Source: Solirubrobacteraceae bacterium (lineage in GTDB: Bacteria > Actinomycetota > Thermoleophilia > Solirubrobacterales > Solirubrobacteraceae). From it: 6,320 nt of DNA. A program made the translations under genes and the position numbers. Location of the stretch: NCBI GenBank assembly GCA_025455895.1, contig JALOLQ010000097.1:1-6320 (forward strand), given 5' to 3'. The notes below the pieces were generated by a model, which had not been told where the DNA came from, ran no database searches, and was given only the letters and a program-made list of their open reading frames with translations. Of the stretch, positions 1-5,175 are shown piece after piece; position 1 is the stretch's first letter, and every line of letters begins with the position of its first letter.

Positions 1-2358
1 CTTGCCGATCACGCGCCGCTTCTGCAGCTCGTTGACCTCGATCACCGCGTTGAGCAGCTGGAAGTGGTAGCCGCTGTTGCCGGCGAGCTGCTTGAGCGCG
101 GAGACATCCTTGGGAAAGCAGTTGTGCGTGACGAGTCCGCCGGTGGCGACGAACGTGTGCGCGCCCGGCACCTCGAGCGAGTAGACCCAGTCGCGGTGGG
201 CAGGCACCCGCTCGGTCCCGGTGACGCGCACCCACGCCGTGCCGGCCGGATCGCGGCGATGCCCGGTTGGGGCGATCCGCTTGGCCTGGAGGCTGATCGC
301 CGTCGTGATGCCGAGCCGGTCCCGCTCGGCCACGAGGTCGAGCATCCGCTCAACCTGCGCAGCCCCCGAGATCCGCAGCCAGTACGTCTCGCGCGTGCTC
401 TTCGCCGTGCGGCCGGTGCGCATCGACGCGACGATGCCGAGGCCGGCGAGCAGTCGGAGCACTCCGTCGGCGAGGTCGCGGGACACCGTGCCGTATTCCA
501 GGATCACGCTGGGACCGCCGTTCACCAGCGACCATGAGCCGTCGCCCCGCCACAGGCCCGCGAGCAGCGCGCGCCGATCCGCCTCGGGGGCATCCCAGAT
601 GAGATCCGGAAGCCGATGCGTGCCGGCGTTCCGGCCGAGCCCGAGGACATCGCCCCAGAAGTGCGCCAGCAACCGCGAGGAGATGCTGACCTGCCGGGTC
701 GTCGTCATCCGGCGCACATCGGCCTTCACGCCGAGGCTGCGCCAGAAGCCGGCCACCTCTTCGACGAGGTCCTCTTCGCGCTCGGGGTGGAACGACCAGG
801 CGATCCGCTCGCGCCCGCCGTCGGTCGTGCAGTGGCCCTCCGCGAGGTACAGGCCCACGACGCGCCAGAACGCCGCGTCGGCCGCGATCTCGCGGGGGAC
901 ATGCGTCCCGTTCCTCGCGGTGGCGTAGGTCGCTCCGTCCTCGTCCAGGCCGATCCGGCGTGCCTCGTCGAGGCGCAGCGCACCCGCGCGCCGGATGTCG
1001 TGCAGGCGCGTGAGCGAGCCCCGTGGGTGATCGAGCAGTGCCGCGCGCTCGGCTGCCGGCCGTGCGGCGACCGCGGCCAGCTCGCGCTCACGCGGGCGCA
1101 CGATCACCGCCGCCTCCGCCACGGGCAGATGCTGGGTCACCCGCAGCCGGCGAACACCCGGCGGGTGGGGCGTCTCGTTCCCGCCGACCGGAACGGGCAG
1201 CCAGTCCTGCTCCGTGAGATCCGCCGCAAGCACCACGGTGTCCCCCCCATCCGGCGTCCGTCGCGCGACGAACGGGTGGTCCGGCGTGGCCCGCAGACTC
1301 CGGCCCGTCTTGGTGCGCACCGTGATGAGGTCACCCTCGTAGCGACGGCGGGTGACGGCCTCCAGCGGCCGCCAGGACGGACCCGCGCAGCCCGGCTCCC
1401 ACGAGAGGACCTCGGTGGCCGCGGGACGCACGACGCCGGCGAGCGCCTGGTCGGGGTGCACGTCGAAGCTCAGGTCGTGGAACAGCTCCTCGAGCGCAAC
1501 CAGCCGGGTTCGTCCCAGGCGGCGCGCGAGCACGGTCTCCTCCCCGGCCAGGCACGACCCGCCGAAGCCGATACCCGGCTGCAGGAACTTCGGCCCGATG
1601 CGCTGGTCGAGCCCCATGCCGCGGGCGACCTCCAGGACGTCGGCGCCGGTCTCCTCGCAGACGTTGGCGATCTCGTTGATGAACGAGATCTTCGTGGCGA
1701 GGAAGGCGTTGGCGGCGAGCTTCACCATCTCGGCGCTGGCGATGTCCGTGCGCACGAGCTCGCCGGGCCCGGAGCCGCCGTGCTCGGCGGTGAGCAGCGG
1801 GCGGTAGAGCTCGACGACGGCGTCGCCGGCCCAGTCGCCCTCGTCGCCGACGACGACGCGGTCGGGGTGCAGGAAGTCGGCGAGCGCCGTGCCCTCCTTG
1901 AGGAACTCCGGGCAGGAGACGTAGCGGAAGCCCTCCTTGCCCTGCTCGCCGAAGAGGCGCTGGACGTTCGCGCCGGTGCCGACCGGGACGGTCGACTTCA
2001 TCACCAGCGCGTGCGCGTCCGACGGCGGCATCGCGGCCACCACGGCGTGCACGGCGCTGAGGTCGGCGTCGCCGGAGTAGGTCGGCGGGGTGCCGACCGC
2101 GACGAACAGCAGGCGCGCGTGCTCGAGCGCGTCGGTGAGATCGGTCGAGAAGTGCAGGCGATCGCGGTTGCGCGCCAGGCACTCCTCGAGCCCCGGCTCG
2201 TAGATCGGGACCTCGCCGCGCTTCAGCCGCTCGATCTTGGTCTCGTCGATGTCGATGCACCAGACCTCGCTGCCGAGGTCGGCGAAGCCGGCCGCCGTGA
2301 CGAGGCCGACGTAGCCGGTGCCGATGACGCCGATGGGTTCACGCGCAGGAGTGCTCAC
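1..2358 (-). CDS. ugd: UDP-glucose 6-dehydrogenase interrupted by an intein (3' end beyond the window)
   Basis: Cytosolic enzyme that oxidises UDP-glucose to UDP-glucuronate with two NAD+, feeding acidic capsule, teichuronic-type or other envelope polymers. The frame is open from a GTG at 2358 to the window edge (786 codons seen). The N-extein (residues 1-268) shows the NAD-binding GTGYVG loop (13-18), acidic D36, YEPGL (53-57), VAVGTPP (86-92), KSTVPVGT (121-128), CPEFLKEG (149-156) and the catalytic K213/N217 segment, then runs up to GIGFGGS (262-268). The intein fills 269-746. The C-extein resumes with CFPKD at 747, so the spliced protein reads GGSCFPKD, the family active-site motif, with Cys747 as catalytic thiol. 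Only 40 C-extein residues are visible; by family length (about 430-450 aa) roughly 130 lie outside. GTG 2358 was chosen because the Rossmann fold begins a few residues later; no clear Shine-Dalgarno is seen. It lies 40 bases after the LCP gene on the same strand. The family could also include UDP-N-acetyl sugar or GDP-mannose dehydrogenases, but the motifs fit Ugd best. Confidence 0.93.
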   Translation of the reverse strand, partial: MSTPAREPIGVIGTGYVGLVTAAGFADLGSEVWCIDIDETKIERLKRGEVPIYEPGLEECLARNRDRLHFSTDLTDALEHARLLFVAVGTPPTYSGDADLSAVHAVVAAMPPSDAHALVMKSTVPVGTGANVQRLFGEQGKEGFRYVSCPEFLKEGTALADFLHPDRVVVGDEGDWAGDAVVELYRPLLTAEHGGSGPGELVRTDIASAEMVKLAANAFLATKISFINEIANVCEETGADVLEVARGMGLDQRIGPKFLQPGIGFGGSCLAGEETVLARRLGRTRLVALEELFHDLSFDVHPDQALAGVVRPAATEVLSWEPGCAGPSWRPLEAVTRRRYEGDLITVRTKTGRSLRATPDHPFVARRTPDGGDTVVLAADLTEQDWLPVPVGGNETPHPPGVRRLRVTQHLPVAEAAVIVRPRERELAAVAARPAAERAALLDHPRGSLTRLHDIRRAGALRLDEARRIGLDEDGATYATARNGTHVPREIAADAAFWRVVGLYLAEGHCTTDGGRERIAWSFHPEREEDLVEEVAGFWRSLGVKADVRRMTTTRQVSISSRLLAHFWGDVLGLGRNAGTHRLPDLIWDAPEADRRALLAGLWRGDGSWSLVNGGPSVILEYGTVSRDLADGVLRLLAGLGIVASMRTGRTAKSTRETYWLRISGAAQVERMLDLVAERDRLGITTAISLQAKRIAPTGHRRDPAGTAWVRVTGTERVPAHRDWVYSLEVPGAHTFVATGGLVTHNCFPKDVSALKQLAGNSGYHFQLLNAVIEVNELQKRRVIGK
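118..120 (-). other. Codon of catalytic Cys, also the +1 splicing residue
   Basis: TGC codon for Cys747 of the precursor. In the spliced enzyme it is the thiol of GGSCFPKD that attacks the aldehyde intermediate in the second oxidation. In the precursor it is the residue just after the intein's terminal Asn, where it must act as the acceptor in transesterification. The same side chain therefore serves splicing and enzyme catalysis. Confidence 0.88.
121..1554 (-). mobile_element. Intein with LAGLIDADG homing endonuclease inside ugd
   Basis: In-frame 478-residue insertion (host residues 269-746) with the standard intein blocks in order. Block A begins CLAGEETVL, with Cys1 as splice nucleophile. 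Block B is ATPDHPF with the T-x-x-H pair at intein 90/93. The endonuclease motifs lie in the middle. Block F is VYSLEVPGAHTFVA (intein about 457-470). Block G is VTHN, with penultimate His477 and terminal Asn478, followed by extein Cys+1. All residues needed for class 1 splicing are present. Removing the segment restores an uninterrupted GGSCFPKD active-site motif, the strongest argument that this is an intein and not a pseudogene or a fusion. Codons ending in A/T are about 47 of 478 here against 7 of 268 in the N-extein (hand count), indicating a different origin. An intein in the UDP-glucose dehydrogenase of Methanocaldococcus jannaschii is known to me from memory, so the host family has precedent. 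I cannot tell from here whether the insertion site is the same. Confidence 0.95.
424..861 (-). other. LAGLIDADG (DOD) homing-endonuclease core of the intein
   Basis: Two dodecapeptide-type motifs lie about 98 residues apart within the intein. The first is VVGLYLAEG (host residues 500-508, intein 232-240), with Glu507 in the place of the catalytic acid. The second is LLAGLWRGDGSW (598-609, intein 330-341), with Asp606 as the second acid. Between them RLPDLIW (582-588) resembles intein block D, and LLAGLGIVAS (636-645) resembles block H. In this family the two motif helices form the dimer-like core, and each supplies one acidic metal ligand for double-strand cleavage of an intein-less allele. 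Both acids are present, so the nuclease may be active. AEG in the first motif is a common variant in intein endonucleases. Outer limits of the domain are approximate; only the motif-bearing core is marked. Confidence 0.87.
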
Positions 2359-2368
2359 AAGGCGGCGA

Positions 2369-2374
2369 AGGGTA
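2369..2374 (-). promoter_or_regulatory. Candidate -10 hexamer (TACCCT) upstream of ugd
   Basis: TACCCT, matching the actinobacterial TANNNT -10 pattern, lies 10 bases before the GTG start of ugd in the 40-base gap after the LCP stop codon. A start site about 7 bases downstream would give a nearly leaderless mRNA, which fits the absence of a Shine-Dalgarno sequence. No convincing -35 is visible. It suggests ugd may be transcribed independently as well as by readthrough from the LCP gene. Confidence 0.35.
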
Positions 2375-2398
2375 GCGGCGGGGCGCCCGGCGGGACCG

Positions 2399-3922
2399 TC
2401 AGGTTCCCACGCGCGTCAGCGAGCGCGCGATGGCCAGCATCTGCCGGTTGGTCAGCGTCTTCGAGAGCGTGTTGGACACCCAGTAGACGCCGTTCGGCGT
2501 GCGCCAGGCGACGAGCCGCAGGCGCGTGCCGTCGTAGAAGAGCTCGTAGCTGCGCCCGCGCATCCGCATCGTCTCGGTCGGGCTGTCGAGGATCGGCGGG
2601 GCCTTCCAGCTCGTGCCCTGCACCCCGTAGTACTGGCCCGCCACGCCGGTGAAGAGCACCATCCGGTAGGCGTCGTAGCGGTTCTTCGCCCGGTCGCGCA
2701 GCGTGTAGGCGCGCGTCGACGGGTAGCCCGCCTCCCCGGACGAGTACGTGCTGCTGGCCAGGCGCACGGCCGGGAAGTACACCGGCAGCTCGAGCTTCGC
2801 CGCGGCCGGGATCGCCTGCTGCTCGGCCTGCGCCTTGTCGGGCACGATCCCGGCGGGCAGGCCCTGGGCCTGGCGGCTGCGCTGCTTCTTGCGCGCGCGC
2901 TTGGCCTTGCGGCTCGTGTCACCGGTCTGCCGCGCCCCGCCGGACTCCTCGGCGTTCTGGAACTCCTCGACGACCTGCTCGAGGTTCTGCGGGCTGATCT
3001 CGAGGTAGTTGTTCGCCGCGTCGGTGGCGGGGAACTTCACCTCGCGGATCGGGTTCTTCGAGGACAGGAAGGCGAGCTTCAGGAGCCGCAGGATCGCGTC
3101 GTTGGAGCGCACGTCGGTGCGCGTGTAGCGCGCGAAGATCTTCACGAGCTCCTTGCGGTCGCCGAGCAGCGAGGACAGCGAGAACTGGCCCTTGGCCTGG
3201 CGCAGGAAGTCCTGCTGGCGCGCGGCGCGCACGAAGTCCGAGTCGGTGTGCCGGTAGCGCACGTAGTCGAGCGACTTCGAGCCGCAGAGCTTCTGGTAGC
3301 CCGGCTTGATGTCGATCTCGGCGTACTGGGCCGCCGGGGGCAGGCCGACGTTCGAGTGGTAGTAGCGCCGGTCGACGTCGACGTACACGCACTTCAGGCG
3401 GTTCACCGCCCGCTGGAAGCCGTTGAAGTTCACCTCGACGATGTGCGTGATCGGGATCCCGAGCAGCTCCTTGACCGTCTTGAGCGTGAGCTTCGGCCCG
3501 CCGAGCGAGTAGGCGGCGTTGATCTTGTCGGTGGCGAACCCGCCGTTGTCGAGCGGGATCTGGACCTTGAGGTCACGCGGGATCGACATGACCGCGGTCG
3601 CGGCCTTGTCCGGATCGAGCCGCACGAGGATCAGCGTGTCCGAGCGCGCGGCGCCCTTGACGTCGCGGTCCGCATAGCGACGGTCCGAGCCGATCACGAG
3701 GATCGTCTGGGGCCCGCCCCCGTCGACGTCGTCGAGCACGTTCTTGACGCCGGGGATCGCCTGGCCCTCGTTGCGCACGATGTCGACGAGCTCGTCGACC
3801 TCGAGCAGCGCGGCGGAGGCCACCGTGCCGGCGGTCATCAGCGTGATGAGCAGCCCGGCGAGGGCGGCCTTCTTGAAGATGCCCAGACCTGGGCGCGGCG
3901 GCTTGTCGGGGTCGGCGCTCAC
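2399..3922 (-). CDS. LytR-CpsA-Psr (LCP) family glycopolymer--peptidoglycan transferase with extra C-terminal domain
   Basis: A 507-residue membrane-anchored enzyme of the family that transfers undecaprenyl-pyrophosphate-linked glycopolymers onto peptidoglycan outside the cell. A short cytoplasmic N-terminus ends in FKK, followed by one membrane helix (about 19-40). The LCP domain spans about 71-300 with TILVIGSD (73-80), RSDT (93-96, acidic residue for metal/pyrophosphate), SIPRD (113-117), TDKINAAY (131-138) and the Arg-rich DYVRYRHTDSDFVRAARQQ stretch (219-237), all typical of active members. A strongly basic linker (about 333-350, SRKAKRARKKQRSRQ) leads to a C-terminal domain (about 370-507) that I do not recognise. 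It does not look like the usual LytR_C domain and resembles small secreted beta-rich domains ending in a helix (QMLAIARSL). The GTG at 3922 is chosen because it precedes the membrane anchor directly; starting at the far upstream ATG (4168) would add 82 low-complexity residues lying inside the neighbouring gene. It lies 40 bases upstream of ugd, suggesting a joint role in envelope polymer synthesis. Confidence 0.92.
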   Translation of the reverse strand: MSADPDKPPRPGLGIFKKAALAGLLITLMTAGTVASAALLEVDELVDIVRNEGQAIPGVKNVLDDVDGGGPQTILVIGSDRRYADRDVKGAARSDTLILVRLDPDKAATAVMSIPRDLKVQIPLDNGGFATDKINAAYSLGGPKLTLKTVKELLGIPITHIVEVNFNGFQRAVNRLKCVYVDVDRRYYHSNVGLPPAAQYAEIDIKPGYQKLCGSKSLDYVRYRHTDSDFVRAARQQDFLRQAKGQFSLSSLLGDRKELVKIFARYTRTDVRSNDAILRLLKLAFLSSKNPIREVKFPATDAANNYLEISPQNLEQVVEEFQNAEESGGARQTGDTSRKAKRARKKQRSRQAQGLPAGIVPDKAQAEQQAIPAAAKLELPVYFPAVRLASSTYSSGEAGYPSTRAYTLRDRAKNRYDAYRMVLFTGVAGQYYGVQGTSWKAPPILDSPTETMRMRGRSYELFYDGTRLRLVAWRTPNGVYWVSNTLSKTLTNRQMLAIARSLTRVGT

Positions 3923-3989
3923 GAGGCGAGAACGCGCCGGGGCGGCGCGGGTTGCGCCATCGTCGGCGCAGGGGGATCCCGGAGCTCCG

Positions 3990-3995
3990 AGGGTA
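3990..3995 (-). promoter_or_regulatory. Candidate -10 hexamer (TACCCT) upstream of the LCP gene
   Basis: TACCCT on the minus strand, in the 109-base gap between the M20 gene and the LCP gene, about 67 bases before the LCP GTG. It is the same hexamer that precedes ugd. A transcript from here would carry a leader of roughly 60 bases containing a 13-codon ORF (3919-3960) whose TGA overlaps the LCP GTG. No clear -35 element is visible. Confidence 0.3.
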
Positions 3996-4014
3996 GCGTC
4001 CCGGCCCGCCGGAA

Positions 4015-4033
4015 GACCCCGGTTCGCGGGGTC
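4015..4033 (-). terminator. Hairpin at the M20 stop codon, possible terminator
   Basis: On the minus strand GACCCCG and CGGGGTC form a perfect 7-bp stem around the 5-base loop CGAAC. It begins within the TGA stop of the M20 gene and is followed by TCTTCC. The stem is strong, but there is no real T run, so it would be a non-canonical intrinsic terminator or an mRNA 3'-end stabiliser. It lies ahead of the candidate LCP promoter, consistent with a transcription-unit break. Confidence 0.4.
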
Positions 4034-5153
4034 AGGAGCTGCCGTCGACGGCGCGCAGCGGGGGGCGCTCGTCGGCGCCCAGATGCCGCGGCAGCAGGCG
4101 GATGAAGTCCCCCAGCGCCTGGCGATAGCGCGCCAGCGAGGAGATCGAGACCCACTCCTCGGGCCCATGGTGGCCGCCGCCGACCGGCCCGAACTCGACC
4201 GCCGGGACGCCCGCCTCGAGGAACGAGATCGCGTCCGAGGCGCCGTCGCGGCCGATCGAGAGCGCCTCGTCGTCGGTGCTGCGACCCGCCGCGTCGCGCA
4301 GCGCGAGCACGAACGGGTTGCGGCGCGAGACGATCGCCGGCGGCCGCTGGAACGAGCGCAGGATCTCGACGTCGCCGATCGCGGCCACCTGCGCGAGGAT
4401 CTCCTCGGGGTCCTGGCCGGGCAGGTAGCGGATGTCGACGTCCATGCCGCAGCGGTCGGGCACCTTGTTGAACGCGTCGCCGCCCATGATCCGCGCGAGG
4501 TTGATCGAGGGGCGGTCGAAGAGGTCCGAGGACTCGCGGCTGAAGGGCAGCGTCTCGATCCGCCGGAAGACGTCGTGCGCCTTGAGGATCGCGTTGTCGC
4601 CGAGCCACGGCGTGGAGCCGTGCGCGGCCGTGCCCCGGACCTCGACCCGCATCGCCAGGACGCCCTTGGCCTGGATCCCGATGTGCAGGTCGGTCGGCTC
4701 GCCGGTGATCGCGAAGTCCGCGCCGAGGCCCTCCGCGACGAGCGCGTCGGTCGAGCGCTCCGAGACGTCCTCGCTCTCCTCGTCGGGGACGCAGACGAAG
4801 CGCACGCGGATCGCGTCCTGGCCGGCGGCGTCGTGCAGCGCGCACATCATCGCCGCCAGACCGCCCTTCATGTCGTAGGCGCCGCGCCCGATCAGGCGGT
4901 CGCCCTCGATCCGCGGGGAGAACTGCTCGGCGAACGCCGGCACGACGTCGAGGTGCCCGTGGAAGACGACGACCGGGCCGTCCGCCGGCCCGGTCTCGGC
5001 GAGGATCACGGGGAGGCCGAGGTGGTCGCGGTGCTCGACGCGCACGTCGCGCGCCTCGAGCCAGCCCTTCACGAACTCGGCGGCGGACACGAGGCCCTCG
5101 GGCCGCGAGGTGTCGTACGCGATCAGGCGCTCGGCGAGGGTCTGCTCGTCCAC
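4032..5153 (-). CDS. M20-family zinc metallopeptidase/deacylase (ArgE/DapE-like)
   Basis: A 373-residue cytosolic dinuclear-zinc hydrolase, of normal length for the acetylornithine deacetylase/succinyl-diaminopimelate desuccinylase/carboxypeptidase family. Visible elements: HGHLDVVP (65-72) with ligand His67 and Asp69; GRGAYDMKGG (89-98) with bridging Asp94; PDEES (123-127) with general base Glu125 and ligand Glu126; TGEPTD (150-155) with ligand Glu152; the dimerisation lid KGVLAMRVEVRGTAAHGSTP (163-182) with His178; and GGGHHGPEEW (325-334) with the last ligand His329. All metal ligands are present, so it should be active. The residue after the catalytic Glu pair is Ser rather than the frequent Gly. 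Substrate cannot be assigned from sequence: no arginine or lysine biosynthesis genes are adjacent. GTG 5153 is preferred over ATG codons at 5192 or 5231 because those would extend into the divergent gene, the family fold starts here, and a TATCCT hexamer sits exactly 6 bases upstream. Confidence 0.9.
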   Translation of the reverse strand: MDEQTLAERLIAYDTSRPEGLVSAAEFVKGWLEARDVRVEHRDHLGLPVILAETGPADGPVVVFHGHLDVVPAFAEQFSPRIEGDRLIGRGAYDMKGGLAAMMCALHDAAGQDAIRVRFVCVPDEESEDVSERSTDALVAEGLGADFAITGEPTDLHIGIQAKGVLAMRVEVRGTAAHGSTPWLGDNAILKAHDVFRRIETLPFSRESSDLFDRPSINLARIMGGDAFNKVPDRCGMDVDIRYLPGQDPEEILAQVAAIGDVEILRSFQRPPAIVSRRNPFVLALRDAAGRSTDDEALSIGRDGASDAISFLEAGVPAVEFGPVGGGHHGPEEWVSISSLARYRQALGDFIRLLPRHLGADERPPLRAVDGSS

Positions 5154-5159
5154 ACCGGA

Positions 5160-5165
5160 AGGATA
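5160..5165 (-). promoter_or_regulatory. Candidate leaderless -10 element (TATCCT) for the M20 gene
   Basis: TATCCT (TANNNT type) on the minus strand, separated by exactly 6 bases from the GTG start at 5153. This is the spacing expected when transcription begins at the first base of the start codon, as in actinobacterial leaderless mRNAs. No Shine-Dalgarno precedes the GTG. It shares two bases with the plus-strand hexamer at 5164-5169. No -35 match is apparent. Confidence 0.5.
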
Positions 5166-5169
5166 GGGT
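5164..5169 (+). promoter_or_regulatory. Candidate leaderless -10 element (TAGGGT) for the oxidoreductase gene
   Basis: TAGGGT (TANNNT type) followed by exactly 6 bases and the ATG at 5176, giving a predicted start of transcription at the A of ATG. It overlaps the opposing TATCCT by two bases. A purine-rich GGAAGGA (5157-5163) could alternatively act as a Shine-Dalgarno sequence, but its 12-base spacing to the ATG is long. Confidence 0.5.
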
Positions 5170-5175
5170 GCGGCG

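Noticed and set aside
121..1554. Interpretation of the ugd insert as a frameshift, a gene fusion or an independent nuclease gene
   Set aside because: The insert is in frame at both ends, begins with Cys, ends with His-Asn-(Cys), and its removal restores the conserved motif exactly; an intein explains all of this.
1331..2260. Minus-strand frame of 309 codons within ugd
   Set aside because: A shifted frame of the ugd N-terminal part. The correct frame carries the NAD-binding and catalytic motifs; this one is Arg/Ala-rich without domains.
616..2652. Plus-strand open frame of 678 codons opposite ugd and its intein
   Set aside because: It is antisense to a frame with full Ugd and intein motifs. 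The translation is a low-complexity Arg/Ala/Val/Glu mixture with no domain, typical of complementary frames in GC-rich genes.
2318..4105. Plus-strand open frame of 595 codons opposite the LCP gene
   Set aside because: Antisense shadow: the opposite strand encodes a complete LCP domain, while this frame shows only low-complexity Arg/Val/Asp/Leu repeats.
3923..4168. Longer N-terminus for the LCP protein from ATG 4168
   Set aside because: It would overlap the end of the M20 gene and add 82 residues without domain features before the membrane anchor.
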